Positions 17,876 through 27,864 of a DNA stretch of 64,000 bases are shown here, piece by piece; positions within the stretch are counted from its first letter, which is position 1, and each line of letters begins with the position of its first letter. The notes below the pieces were generated by a model. It was not told the DNA's origin and ran no database searches. It worked only from the letters and a program-made list of their open reading frames with translations. This DNA comes from an uncultured Oscillospiraceae bacterium (lineage in GTDB: Bacteria; Bacillota; Clostridia; Oscillospirales; Oscillospiraceae). The translations under genes and the position numbers were made by a program. The stretch is from contig CANQJZ010000004.1 of NCBI GenBank assembly GCA_947624385.1, positions 18,182-82,181 on the forward strand. The letters are read 5' to 3'.

Positions 17876-18709
17876 ATGGCTTTACTACAGATGAACCTGA
17901 TGAGCCGGATGCTCATGCGCACGGTGCCGGTGAACGTGATATTGCCGGCGGATAAGCTCACCATGCCCGGAGAGCCCCGACGGGAGGACAAACCATACAA
18001 GACGCTGTACCTGCTGCACGGGGTGTTCGGCAACTACACCGACTGGGTCTGCGGCACCCGTATCCAGCGCTACGCCGAGGAACACGACCTGGCGGTGGTG
18101 ATGCCCTCCGGGGACAACGCCTTTTACGTGGACCGGCCCGCCGGGGGCAATAATTACGGCCGGTTCGTGGGGGAAGAGCTGGTGGAACTGACCCGGAAGA
18201 TGTTCCCCCTGTCCCATGCGCGGGAGGACACGTTTATCGCGGGCCTTTCCATGGGCGGGTACGGCGCCATGCGAAACGGACTGAAATACGCCGACACCTT
18301 CGGATACATCGCCGCCCTGTCCGGGGCGATGCACCTGGAGGAGATCGCGGCAAGGACGGACGGGGACAGCGACTTTCTCTCCAGCAAGGGTTTTGCCGAG
18401 TCCTGCTTCGGGGACCTGACAAAGCTTTTGGGCAGCGACATGGACCCAAAGGCTCTGGTCAAGGCGCTTCATGAGGCGGGCAAGCCCATCCCCAAGATCT
18501 ATATGGCATGCGGCACCGAGGACAGCCTTTTGGCCGCCAACCGGGATATGGCGGCGTATCTCAAGAGCCAGGGGGCGTCCGTGACATACGTGGAGGGTCC
18601 CGGCGGCCACGAGTGGGATTTTTGGGACACATACATCAAAAAGGCCATCGAATGGCTGCCCACGGAGGGCGCCGGTCTGGGTCTGAACAGCGGCAACGTG
18701 GGACTGTAA
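17876..18709 (+). CDS. Esterase-family protein (EstA/S-formylglutathione hydrolase-like alpha/beta hydrolase)
   Basis: YLLHGVFGNYTDWVCGTRIQRYAEEHDLAVVMPSGDNAFY; TFIAGLSMGGYGAMRNGLKY; GGHEWDFWD. Confidence 0.88.
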   Translation: MALLQMNLMSRMLMRTVPVNVILPADKLTMPGEPRREDKPYKTLYLLHGVFGNYTDWVCGTRIQRYAEEHDLAVVMPSGDNAFYVDRPAGGNNYGRFVGEELVELTRKMFPLSHAREDTFIAGLSMGGYGAMRNGLKYADTFGYIAALSGAMHLEEIAARTDGDSDFLSSKGFAESCFGDLTKLLGSDMDPKALVKALHEAGKPIPKIYMACGTEDSLLAANRDMAAYLKSQGASVTYVEGPGGHEWDFWDTYIKKAIEWLPTEGAGLGLNSGNVGL

Positions 18710-18724
18710 ACAAGGAGGAACAAC

Positions 18725-19858
18725 ATGAACGAAAACGCGAAAAAACTGGGCTTCGGGCTGATGCGGCTGCCCCAGCTGGACCCCAACGACCCGGCAAACG
18801 TGGACGTGGAGCAGGTCAAGGAAATGGTGGACCTGTTTCTGGAAAAAGGCTTTACATACTTTGACACCGCTTGGATGTACAACGGCTTTGCCAGCGAGGG
18901 CGTGGCGAAAGCGGCCCTGGTGGACCGGCATCCCCGGGACAGCTTCACCCTGGCGACCAAGCTGCACGCCGGGTTTTTCGACAGCCTGGAGGACCGGGAC
19001 AAGGTGTTCAACGCCCAGCTGGAAAAAACCGGCGCGGGGTATTTCGACTACTATCTGCTCCACGGCATCGAGGCGGACATGTACCCCAAATACGAAAAAT
19101 TCGACTGCTTCAACTGGCTGCTGGAGAAAAAGGCCAGGGGGCTGGTTCGTCACGCGGGCTTTTCCTTCCACGACACCCCGGAGCTGCTGGACGAGATACT
19201 GACAAAGCACCCCGAGATGGAGTTCGTGCAGCTGCAGGTGAACTATCTGGACTGGGAGAGCCAGTGGGTCCGGTCCAGGGCCTGCTACGAGATGGCCCAG
19301 AAGCACGGCAAACCCGTCATCGTCATGGAGCCCGTCAAGGGCGGGACGTTGGCCAAGGTGCCGCCTCAGGCGGAAAAGCTCTTCAAGGACCATGAGCCTG
19401 ATATGAGCCCCGCCAGCTGGGCCATCCGGTTCGCGGCCAGCCTGCCGGGGGTGATGATGGTCCTGTCCGGCATGTCCAACCTGGGACAAATGCGGGACAA
19501 TCTGGGCTATATGCAGGACTTTAAGCCCCTGACGGAGGAGGAAAAGGCCCTGTGCTTCCAGGCGGCGGATATCATAAACGGCAACATCGCCATCCCCTGC
19601 ACGGGCTGTTCTTACTGCACCGAGGGCTGCCCCCAGCACATCGCCATCCCCCAGTACTTCTCCCTGTATAACGAGGACATGCGGGAGGACCTGCGGCAAA
19701 AGGGCTGGACCATCAATTACAGCAACTACGATATGCTGGCCGGCAAGTTCGGCAAGGCCTCCGACTGCATCGGCTGCGGCCAGTGCGAGGGCGTGTGCCC
19801 CCAGCATTTGCCCATTATTGACAATTTGAAGAAGGTGGCGGCCCACTACGGCAAATGA
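18725..19858 (+). CDS. Aldo/keto reductase with C-terminal 4Fe-4S ferredoxin motifs
   Basis: LGFGLMRLPQLDPNDPANVDVEQVKEMVDLFLEKGFTYFDTAWMY; C-terminal CTGCSYCTEGCPQHI and CIGCGQCEGVCPQHLP. Confidence 0.93.
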   Translation: MNENAKKLGFGLMRLPQLDPNDPANVDVEQVKEMVDLFLEKGFTYFDTAWMYNGFASEGVAKAALVDRHPRDSFTLATKLHAGFFDSLEDRDKVFNAQLEKTGAGYFDYYLLHGIEADMYPKYEKFDCFNWLLEKKARGLVRHAGFSFHDTPELLDEILTKHPEMEFVQLQVNYLDWESQWVRSRACYEMAQKHGKPVIVMEPVKGGTLAKVPPQAEKLFKDHEPDMSPASWAIRFAASLPGVMMVLSGMSNLGQMRDNLGYMQDFKPLTEEEKALCFQAADIINGNIAIPCTGCSYCTEGCPQHIAIPQYFSLYNEDMREDLRQKGWTINYSNYDMLAGKFGKASDCIGCGQCEGVCPQHLPIIDNLKKVAAHYGK

Positions 19859-19859
19859 C

Positions 19860-19912
19860 TTGCAAAGCGGGACGAAAACAGCTATAATGCAAGCTGTTTC
19901 GCGTCGCTTTGT
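19860..19912 (+). promoter_or_regulatory. Promoter embedded in an inverted repeat upstream of the activase gene
   Basis: TTGCAA (19860-19865) -17 nt- TATAAT (19883-19888); flanked by CAAAGCGGGACGAAAACAGCT / AGCTGTTTCGCGTCGCTTTG. Confidence 0.6.
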
Positions 19913-19954
19913 GTCGAACGCGCACAATGATAGTCTTTAGAAGGGATAGCATCC

Positions 19955-22900
19955 ATGCCCCACGCGCCTGAACCTTTTGCCCTTGGGATCGACATCGGTT
20001 CCACCACGGTCAAGATCGCCGTGCTGCGTCCTCAGGACGGCCGGCTGGTCTTTTCCGATTATGAGCGCCACCACGCCAATATCCAGCACACCCTCTCCGG
20101 CCTTCTGCGCAAGGCCGAGAAGGAGCTGGGCGATATTCCCCTGCGCCCCGTCATCACAGGCTCCGGCGGCCTGACCATGGCGGGGCTTTTGGGCGTGCCC
20201 TTCACCCAGGAGGTGGTGGCCGTGGCAACGGCCCTGCGGGACTACGCGCCCCAGACGGACGTGGCCATCGAGCTGGGCGGCGAGGACGCCAAGATCGTCT
20301 ACTTCACCGGCGGCGTGGACCAGCGCATGAACGGCATATGCGCCGGGGGCACCGGCTCGTTCATCGACCAGATGGCAACGCTGCTGCAGACCGACGCGGC
20401 GGGGCTCAACGACTACGCGGCCCATTACAAGGCCATCTATCCCATCGCCGCCCGGTGCGGCGTGTTCGCCAAGAGCGACATCCAGCCGCTCATCAACGAG
20501 GGGGCCACCAGGGAGGACCTGGCGGCGTCCGTGTTCCAGGCGGTGGTGAACCAGACCATCAGCGGCCTGGCCTGCGGCAAGCCCATCCGGGGCAACGTGG
20601 CCTTTCTGGGCGGACCGCTGCACTTCTTGCCGGAATTAAAAAACGCCTTCGTGCGCACATTGAACTTAACGCCCGAACAGACCATCGCTCCGGAAAACGC
20701 CCATTTATTCGCCGCCATCGGCTCGGCCATGACCGCCCAGCCGGAGGCAAAAAGCGTCTCTATCTCCGCGCTTCGGACCATGCTGGAAAACCAGACCCAA
20801 ATGCGCTTTGAGATCAAGCGTCTGGCCCCGCTTTTTGAGAGCGAGGCGGAGTACGCCGCGTTCCGGGACCGCCACGCCAAGCATAAGGTCCCCGCCGCGC
20901 CGTTGGAGAGCTACAGCGGCAACTGCTTTTTGGGCGTGGACGCCGGGTCCACCACCACAAAGCTGGCGCTGGTGGGCGAGGACGGCACGCTGCTCTACAG
21001 CTTTTACAGCAACAATAACGGAAGCCCCCTGGCCACGGCCATCCGGGCCATCGGGGAGATCAAAAGCCGTCTGCCGGACAGCGCCCATATCGCCTGGTCC
21101 TGCTCCACGGGCTATGGCGAGGCGCTCATCAAGGCCGCGTTTTTGCTGGACGAGGGCGAGGTGGAGACCATCTCCCACTACACCGCCGCCGCCTTTTTCG
21201 AGCCGGAGGTGGACTGTATTTTAGACATCGGCGGGCAGGACATGAAGTGCATCCGTATCCGGGACAGGGCCGTGGACAGCGTGCAGCTGAACGAGGCGTG
21301 TTCCTCCGGCTGCGGCTCGTTCATCGAGACCTTCGCCGTGTCCTTGGGCTACACCGCGCCGGAATTTGCCAGGGAGGCCCTGTTCGCGAAAAACCCCATC
21401 GATCTGGGCACAAGGTGTACGGTGTTCATGAACTCCAACGTGAAGCAGGCCCAGAAAGAGGGCGCGCCGGTGGCGGACATCTCGGCGGGCCTGGCCTATT
21501 CGGTCATCAAAAACGCCCTGTACAAGGTCATGAAGATCGCGGGGCCGGAAGATCTGGGCCGACACACCGTGGTCCAGGGCGGGACGTTTTACAACGACGC
21601 GGTGCTGCGCAGCTTTGAGCGTATCAGCGGGTGTGAGGCCGTCCGACCGGACATCGCCGGCATCATGGGGGCCTTCGGCGCGGCCCTGATCGCCCGGGAG
21701 CGCTGGCAGGGGCGGAAAAGCGCCATGCTGTCCCTGGACGATATCTTGGCGCTTCAATACGACACCCGCATGACCCGGTGCCAGGGCTGCGTCAACCACT
21801 GCATGCTCACGGTCAATCTCTTTGACGGCGGAGCACGGCGGTACATATCCGGCAACCGGTGCGAGCGGGGCCTGGGCGAGGAGCGCAAGCGGGGTGACGC
21901 CATCCCCAACCTGTTCGCCTATAAGCTCAAGCGGGTGTTCGACTATGAGCCCCTGCCGGAGCGTGACGCGCCACGGGGCACGGTGGGCATCCCGCGGGTG
22001 CTCAACATGTACGAAAATTACCCCTTCTGGGCGGTGTTCTTCCGGGAGCTGGGCTATCGGGTGGAGCTGTCCCCTCAGTCCACAAGGGCCATCTATGAGA
22101 TGGGCATCGAGTCCATCCCCAGCGAGTCGGAGTGCTATCCGGCCAAGCTGGCCCACGGCCATATCCAGTGGCTGCTGCGGCGGGGGGTGAAGTTCATCTT
22201 CTTCCCCTGCGTGCCCTATGAGCGCAACGAGACGCCGGGGGCCAACAACCACTATAACTGCCCCATCGTCACCTCCTACGCGGAGAACATCAAGAACAAC
22301 GTGGAGGAGCTGGCGGACCCGTCGGTGCAGTTCATGGACCCGTTTCTGCCCTTCACGGACGAGCAGGTGCTGACAAAGCAGCTTGTGCGGGAATTTGCCG
22401 CGCTCAATATCCCGGCGGGCGAGGTACGCGCCGCGTGCCACAGGGCGTGGGCGGAGCTGGCTCGGTCGCGGGAGGACATTCAACAGCAGGGGGAAAAGAC
22501 GCTGCGGTACATGGAGCAGACCGGACGCCGGGGCATCGTCCTGGCCGGTCGGCCCTATCATATCGACCCGGAGATCAACCACGGCATCCCGGAGATGATC
22601 GCGTCCTACGGGGTGTGCGTGCTGACGGAGGATTCGGTGTCCCACCTGGCGGAGCCGGAGCGGCCGCTGATCGCGGTGGACCAGTGGATGTACCACTCCA
22701 GGCTTTACCGGGCGGCCCAGTTCGTGAAGAGCCGGGACGACCTGGACCTGGTGCAGTTAAACTCCTTCGGCTGCGGTCTGGACGCCATCACCACAGATCA
22801 GGTCAGCGACATTTTGACCCGCTCCGGCAAGCTCTACACCGTGCTGAAGATCGACGAGATGAACTCTCTGGGCGCGGCCCGTATCCGGGTACGCTCGCTG

Positions 22901-24223
22901 CTGTCCGCCCTGCGCCTGCGGGAAAAGGCCGGCGCGCCCCGGCGTATCGCCTCCGCCGGGTATGAGCGGACCGAGTATACGAAAGCCATGAAGGACGCGG
23001 GCTATACCATTTTGTGCCCCCAGATGTCCCCCATCCACTTCAGGATGATACAGGCGGTCATCGGCTCCTTCGGCTATAACATCGCCCTGCTGGACACGCC
23101 CCGGCAAAGCTCGGTGGACGTGGGGCTGAAATACGTCAACAACGACGCATGCTACCCCTCCATGCTGGTGGTGGGCCAGATCATGCAGGCGCTTCTGTCC
23201 GGCAAGTACGACACCCACCGGACCGCCGTGTTCATCACCCAGACCGGCGGCGGCTGCCGGGCGACGAACTACATCGGCTTCATCCGCCGTGCATTGGAAA
23301 AGGCCGGCATGGGCCACGTGCCCGTCATCTCCATCAGCGTCCAGGGGCTGGAGAGCAACGAGGGGTTCCACTTCACGCCCACCATGATCTTAAAGGCCGC
23401 GCAGGCGCTGGTGTACGGCGACCTCTTCATGCGGGTGCTGTACCGCATGCGGCCATATGAGCTCGAACCGGGCTCCGCCGACGCGCTGCACGAAAAGTGG
23501 GAGAAGATATGCGTGGACGCGCTGGGGGACCATTTCTCCATGGGCCGGTTCCGGAAAAACGTGGAGGGCATCGTCCGGGAATTTGACGCCCTGCCCATAC
23601 ACGAGGACATGGTAAAGCCCCGCGTGGGCGTGGTGGGCGAGATACTGGTCAAGTTCGACCCGGAGGCCAACAACCACCTGGTGGAGCTGTTGGAGAGCGA
23701 GGGCGCGGAGGCGGTCGTGCCCGATCTGGTGGACTTTCTGCTCTACTGCTTCTATAATTCCAACTTCAAGGCGGAGCATTTGGGGCAAAAACGGTCCACG
23801 GCCCGGCTTTCCAACCTGGGCATCGACGCCATCGAGCACATGCGGGCCCACGCCCGCCGGGAGCTGGAGCGCAGCCGGCACTTCACGGCCCAGTCCCGCA
23901 TCGGCCAGCTTGCCGGGTACGCCAGGGATTACGTGTCCCTGGGCAACCAGACCGGCGAGGGCTGGTTTTTGACCGGGGAGATGCTGGAGCTCATTCACTC
24001 CGGCACCACCAACATCATCTGCACCCAGCCCTTCGGGTGTCTGCCCAACCACATCGTGGGCAAGGGCGTCATCAAGCAGCTTCGCGCCAGCTTCCCCCAG
24101 GCCAATATTATCGCCGTGGACTATGACCCCGGCGCCAGCGAGGTCAACCAATTGAACCGTATCAAGCTCATGCTGTCCTCGGCCCGGGAAAAGGAAAAAG
24201 CCCGGACGGAGAGCGTGTCGTGA
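19955..24223 (+). CDS. 2-hydroxyacyl-CoA dehydratase activase-like giant protein (tandem BadF/BcrA-type ATPase domains plus DUF2229/HgdB-like region)
   Basis: 1422 aa; LGIDIGSTTVKIAVL and FLGVDAGSTTTKLALVGEDG repeats; DIGGQDMKCI; GIPRVLNMYENYPFWAVFFRELGYRVELSP; SFGCGLDAITTDQV. Confidence 0.92.
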   Translation: MPHAPEPFALGIDIGSTTVKIAVLRPQDGRLVFSDYERHHANIQHTLSGLLRKAEKELGDIPLRPVITGSGGLTMAGLLGVPFTQEVVAVATALRDYAPQTDVAIELGGEDAKIVYFTGGVDQRMNGICAGGTGSFIDQMATLLQTDAAGLNDYAAHYKAIYPIAARCGVFAKSDIQPLINEGATREDLAASVFQAVVNQTISGLACGKPIRGNVAFLGGPLHFLPELKNAFVRTLNLTPEQTIAPENAHLFAAIGSAMTAQPEAKSVSISALRTMLENQTQMRFEIKRLAPLFESEAEYAAFRDRHAKHKVPAAPLESYSGNCFLGVDAGSTTTKLALVGEDGTLLYSFYSNNNGSPLATAIRAIGEIKSRLPDSAHIAWSCSTGYGEALIKAAFLLDEGEVETISHYTAAAFFEPEVDCILDIGGQDMKCIRIRDRAVDSVQLNEACSSGCGSFIETFAVSLGYTAPEFAREALFAKNPIDLGTRCTVFMNSNVKQAQKEGAPVADISAGLAYSVIKNALYKVMKIAGPEDLGRHTVVQGGTFYNDAVLRSFERISGCEAVRPDIAGIMGAFGAALIARERWQGRKSAMLSLDDILALQYDTRMTRCQGCVNHCMLTVNLFDGGARRYISGNRCERGLGEERKRGDAIPNLFAYKLKRVFDYEPLPERDAPRGTVGIPRVLNMYENYPFWAVFFRELGYRVELSPQSTRAIYEMGIESIPSESECYPAKLAHGHIQWLLRRGVKFIFFPCVPYERNETPGANNHYNCPIVTSYAENIKNNVEELADPSVQFMDPFLPFTDEQVLTKQLVREFAALNIPAGEVRAACHRAWAELARSREDIQQQGEKTLRYMEQTGRRGIVLAGRPYHIDPEINHGIPEMIASYGVCVLTEDSVSHLAEPERPLIAVDQWMYHSRLYRAAQFVKSRDDLDLVQLNSFGCGLDAITTDQVSDILTRSGKLYTVLKIDEMNSLGAARIRVRSLLSALRLREKAGAPRRIASAGYERTEYTKAMKDAGYTILCPQMSPIHFRMIQAVIGSFGYNIALLDTPRQSSVDVGLKYVNNDACYPSMLVVGQIMQALLSGKYDTHRTAVFITQTGGGCRATNYIGFIRRALEKAGMGHVPVISISVQGLESNEGFHFTPTMILKAAQALVYGDLFMRVLYRMRPYELEPGSADALHEKWEKICVDALGDHFSMGRFRKNVEGIVREFDALPIHEDMVKPRVGVVGEILVKFDPEANNHLVELLESEGAEAVVPDLVDFLLYCFYNSNFKAEHLGQKRSTARLSNLGIDAIEHMRAHARRELERSRHFTAQSRIGQLAGYARDYVSLGNQTGEGWFLTGEMLELIHSGTTNIICTQPFGCLPNHIVGKGVIKQLRASFPQANIIAVDYDPGASEVNQLNRIKLMLSSAREKEKARTESVS

Positions 24224-24269
24224 TTTACAGGGCCGTCAAAAAACTTTCAGCCGGGGAGGCGCGTGACCC

Positions 24270-25373
24270 ATGAAGTTCAAAGCGTTTCTGGCAAGGAAAA
24301 ATATCGAGATATCCGTACGCCGGTATCTGGTGGACGCGCTGGGCGCCATGGCCCAGGGACTGTTCTGCTCGCTGCTCATCGGCACCATATTGAACACGCT
24401 GGGCCAGCAGCTGCACATCGGGTTTCTCACCGTGACCGTGGCCAACATAAACGGCACGGACTACACCGTAGGGGGCCTTGCCTCCGCCATGGTGGGGCCG
24501 GCCATGGCCGTCGCCATCGGCTACGCCCTGCAGGCGCCGCCGCTGGTGCTGTTTTCCCTGATACCCGTTGGCATCGCCACCAACGCCATCGGCGGCGCTG
24601 GCGGTCCGCTGGCCGTGCTGGCGGTGGCCATCCTGGCGGCGGAGCTGGGCAAGGCCGTGAGCAAGGAGACAAAGGTCGATATTCTGGTGACGCCGCTGGT
24701 GACCATTCTGGCCGGTCTGGGCGTGGCCTGGCTGATCGCGGCGCCCATTGGCAGGGCCGCCAGCTGGTGTGGCAGGGTCATCATGCTCGCCACGCGGCTG
24801 CAGCCGTTCTGGATGGGCATCGTCGTGTCCGTGGTGGTGGGCGTGCTGCTGACGCTGCCGGTGTCCTCGGCGGCCATATGCGCCGCTCTGAGCCTGACCG
24901 GCCTTGCCGGCGGCGCGGCGCTGGCCGGCTGCTGCGCCAATATGATCGGCTTCGCCGTCATGAGCTTTCGGGAGAACCGCTGGGGCGGGCTGGTCAGTCA
25001 GGGCCTGGGCACCAGCATGCTCCAAATGGGCAACATCGTCAAAAATCCCCGGATATGGCTGCCGGCCATCGTCACCAGCGCCATCACCGGTCCCATTGCT
25101 ACCTGCGTGTTCAAGCTGGAGATGAACGGCGCGGCAGTGAACGCCGGCATGGGCACCTGCGGCCTGTGCGGGCCCATTGGCGTGTGGACCGGCTGGGTGA
25201 CCCCCTCGGAGGCCGCCGTGGCCAACGGCGCCGCCGCCATCGTCCCGGGCGTTATAGATTGGCTGGGTCTGGCGCTGGTGTGCTTCGTTCTGCCGGGGCT
25301 TTTATGCTGGGCGCTGGGCCTTGTGTGCCGCAGGCTGGGCTGGATACGGGAGGGGGACCTGACGCTGGAGTGA
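24270..25373 (+). CDS. PTS transporter subunit IIC (EIIC_2-like membrane protein)
   Basis: MKFKAFLARKNIEISVRRYLVDALGAMAQGLFCSLLIGTILNTLGQQ..., multiple TM segments, GTCGLCGPIGVWTGW. Confidence 0.8.
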   Translation: MKFKAFLARKNIEISVRRYLVDALGAMAQGLFCSLLIGTILNTLGQQLHIGFLTVTVANINGTDYTVGGLASAMVGPAMAVAIGYALQAPPLVLFSLIPVGIATNAIGGAGGPLAVLAVAILAAELGKAVSKETKVDILVTPLVTILAGLGVAWLIAAPIGRAASWCGRVIMLATRLQPFWMGIVVSVVVGVLLTLPVSSAAICAALSLTGLAGGAALAGCCANMIGFAVMSFRENRWGGLVSQGLGTSMLQMGNIVKNPRIWLPAIVTSAITGPIATCVFKLEMNGAAVNAGMGTCGLCGPIGVWTGWVTPSEAAVANGAAAIVPGVIDWLGLALVCFVLPGLLCWALGLVCRRLGWIREGDLTLE

Positions 25374-25390
25374 GCGACGCGCCATAATTC

Positions 25391-25420
25391 TTGACATATC
25401 CGTCCGGCTTGGACTATAAT
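25391..25420 (+). promoter_or_regulatory. Sigma-A type promoter of the riboswitch/permease transcript
   Basis: TTGACA (25391-25396) -18 nt- TATAAT (25415-25420). Confidence 0.75.
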
Positions 25421-25427
25421 ATGAACT

Positions 25428-25568
25428 GTAAGAGGGAGTAGTTTGCGCGGGGCTTATCCCCGCGTCCGGCGGCTCGTCAGTACGGTCCCATGGGACCCGG
25501 GCCGCCGCAGAAGACGGTTCTGAAACGAGACTTTTACCGCGTCCAGTCATGCGGTAAAAGTCTTTTTT
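25428..25568 (+). promoter_or_regulatory. Probable yybP-ykoY (manganese) riboswitch with overlapping intrinsic terminator
   Basis: GUAAGAGGGAGUAG...CGUCAGUACG...CCGGGCCG...AAACGAGACUUUUAC; P1 GUAAGAG/CUUUUAC overlaps terminator stem GACUUUUACCGC/GCGGUAAAAGUC followed by U6. Confidence 0.72.
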
Positions 25569-25589
25569 GATGACGGAAGGAGTTTGCTT

Positions 25590-26858
25590 ATGTCCGTATT
25601 GGCCCTGGTCCTGTTCATCCTCACCTACTGCCTGATGATCGCACTGCCCAAATTCCGGCCCTGGGTGGCCCTGTCCAGCGCGGCGCTGTATGTGATACTG
25701 GGCTTCGTGTCCCCCGCCGGGCTGGGCGACGCCATCGACTGGAACGTGCTGATGATGCTGTCCGGCACCATGGGCACGGTGAGCCTGTTCATCGAGTCGC
25801 GCATGCCCAACCGGATGGCGGAGGTATTGCTCGCCAAGACGCCAAACGTCATGTGGGTGGCGGTGGCCATGAGCCTGTTCGCCGGGGTGGTCTCCGCCTT
25901 CGTGGACAATGTGGCGACGGTGCTCATGCTGGCGCCGGTGGGCCTCGCCATCGCGAAAAAGCTGAACACCAGCCCCGTGCCGCTTTTAATCTGCATCGCC
26001 GTAAGCTCCAATCTGCAGGGGGCGGCCACCCTGGTGGGCGACACCACCAGTATCATGCTGGGCGGCTACGCGGACATGGACTTTCTGGACTTCTTCTTCA
26101 TGGACGGCAGGTTCAGCATCTTCTGGGCCGTGGAGCTGGGCGCGCTGGTGACGGTGCCCATCATCATGTGGATGTTCCGGGACCAGCGCTCGCCTGTCAG
26201 CATCCCGGACAGGACCGAGGTCACGAACTACGTGCCTACATACCTGCTGCTGGGTACGGTGCTGCTGCTGATCGCCGCGTCCTTCATCCCCGGCAAGCCC
26301 ACCATTACCAACGGCCTTATCTGCATCGGCGTGTTTCTGGTGGGGGCGGTCCACTCCCGGCTGCGGGAGAAGAGCTGGCACAACGTGAAGGCCGCGTTTT
26401 TGGAGATCGACTACCAGACCCTTTTGCTGCTGGCGGGGCTGTTCGTGGTCATCGCGGGCATCACGGCCGGCGGCGTCATCGATGCCATCGCGGCCCTGTT
26501 CGTCCGGGTGGGCGGCAGCAACCTGTTCGTCATGTACTCCATCATCGTGTGGGGCTCGGTGCTGTTCTCCGCGTTCGTGGACAATATACCCTATGTGGCC
26601 ACCATGCTGCCTGTGGTCACCGGCATCGCCGCCAGCATGGACTGCTCGCCCATTTTGCTGTACTTCGGGCTGCTCACCGGCGCGACCCTGGGGGGCAACA
26701 TCACCCCCATCGGTGCGTCCGCCAATATCACCGCCATCGGCATTTTGCGCCGCCAGGGCTACGAGGTCAGCACCAGGGACTTCATGCGCGTGGGCGTGCC
26801 CTTCACCCTGGCCGCGGTCATGACCGGGTATCTTTTCTGCTGGTTCGTGTGGAAATGA
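25590..26858 (+). CDS. ArsB/NhaD/SLC13-type permease
   Basis: WVALSSAALYVILGFVSPAGLGDAIDWNVLMMLSGTMGTVSLFIESRMPNRMAEVLL; SAFVDNVATVLMLAPV; SAFVDNIPYVATMLPV; GATLGGNITPIGASANITAIGIL. Confidence 0.88.
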   Translation: MSVLALVLFILTYCLMIALPKFRPWVALSSAALYVILGFVSPAGLGDAIDWNVLMMLSGTMGTVSLFIESRMPNRMAEVLLAKTPNVMWVAVAMSLFAGVVSAFVDNVATVLMLAPVGLAIAKKLNTSPVPLLICIAVSSNLQGAATLVGDTTSIMLGGYADMDFLDFFFMDGRFSIFWAVELGALVTVPIIMWMFRDQRSPVSIPDRTEVTNYVPTYLLLGTVLLLIAASFIPGKPTITNGLICIGVFLVGAVHSRLREKSWHNVKAAFLEIDYQTLLLLAGLFVVIAGITAGGVIDAIAALFVRVGGSNLFVMYSIIVWGSVLFSAFVDNIPYVATMLPVVTGIAASMDCSPILLYFGLLTGATLGGNITPIGASANITAIGILRRQGYEVSTRDFMRVGVPFTLAAVMTGYLFCWFVWK

Positions 26859-26943
26859 ACGGCTGACACCGGCGGGCAGCGAAAGTCAGGACACGGCGCG
26901 TCTTTTCCGCTACACTGTGTCCAGCACGGAAGGAGGCGGAGCC

Positions 26944-27816
26944 ATGGACTGGGCCACCGGCATCCAGCGGGCACTGGACTACATCGAATCGCACCTGACG
27001 GCGGGTGACCTGGACTACGGCGAGATCGCACGGCAGGCGGCCTGTTCCCCCTTCTACTTCCAGCGCATTTTCGGGGCGCTGTGCGGCATGAGCCTGGGGG
27101 AATACATTCGGGCCCGGCGGCTGACCCTTGCCGGCAGGGAGCTGGCCGCCGGGGGCGCAAAGGTGCTGGACACGGCGCTGAAGTACGGCTATGAGAGCCC
27201 GGAGAGCTTTGCCCGCGCCTTCGCCCGCTTCCACGGCGTGACCCCCTCGGAGGCCAGACGGGACGGCTCCCGGCTGCGGTCCTTCTCCCCGCTTTCCGTG
27301 CGACTAACACTGAAAGGCGGTACGATCATGGACTATAAGATCGTGGACAAACCCGGCTTCACCCTTTTGGAAAAGGTGGAGCGCCACACCATCGCGGACA
27401 GGGAGAACCTGAACACCATCCCGGACTTCTGGACCCGGGCCCAGGCCGACGGGACCATCGAAAAGCTCCTGGCGCTGGCCTCGGACAGATCCTGTGTGCT
27501 GGGCGTCTGCTACGGCAATCAGCCCACGGACGACAAGACCTTCGACTACGCCATCGCGGTCCAAGCAGACCCGGAGACCCCCGTCCCGGAGGGCTTTCGG
27601 CGCACCGCTATCCCTGCGCGGACCTGGGCGGTGTTCGACTGCGCCGGTCCCATGCCGGACGCCATCCAAGCTCTCTGGCATCGGATCATCACGGAGTTCT
27701 TCCCCGGCTCCGCCTACGAGCCCACCTGTGAGCTGGACATGGAGGCATACCCCGACGGGGACATGACGAGCGAGGACTATCACAGCCAGATCTGGGTCCC
27801 CATCACCAGAAAATAA
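26944..27816 (+). CDS. AraC-family regulator with C-terminal GyrI-like effector-binding domain
   Basis: ALDYIESHLTAGDLDYGEIARQAACSPFYFQRIFGALCGMSLGEYIRARRLTLAGRELA...; MDYKIVDKPGFTLLEKVERHTI. Confidence 0.9.
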   Translation: MDWATGIQRALDYIESHLTAGDLDYGEIARQAACSPFYFQRIFGALCGMSLGEYIRARRLTLAGRELAAGGAKVLDTALKYGYESPESFARAFARFHGVTPSEARRDGSRLRSFSPLSVRLTLKGGTIMDYKIVDKPGFTLLEKVERHTIADRENLNTIPDFWTRAQADGTIEKLLALASDRSCVLGVCYGNQPTDDKTFDYAIAVQADPETPVPEGFRRTAIPARTWAVFDCAGPMPDAIQALWHRIITEFFPGSAYEPTCELDMEAYPDGDMTSEDYHSQIWVPITRK

Positions 27817-27821
27817 AAAAC

Positions 27822-27855
27822 GGAGGCACGGTCGCTTGACCATGCCTCCTTGATT
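27822..27855. terminator. Intrinsic terminator
   Basis: GGAGGCACGGTCgcttGACCATGCCTCCTTGATTTT. Confidence 0.75.
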
Positions 27856-27864
27856 TTACCGCCC

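Noticed and set aside
17885-19927. 680-aa minus-strand ORF over the esterase and aldo/keto reductase
   Set aside because: Shadow ORF antisense to two well-supported genes.
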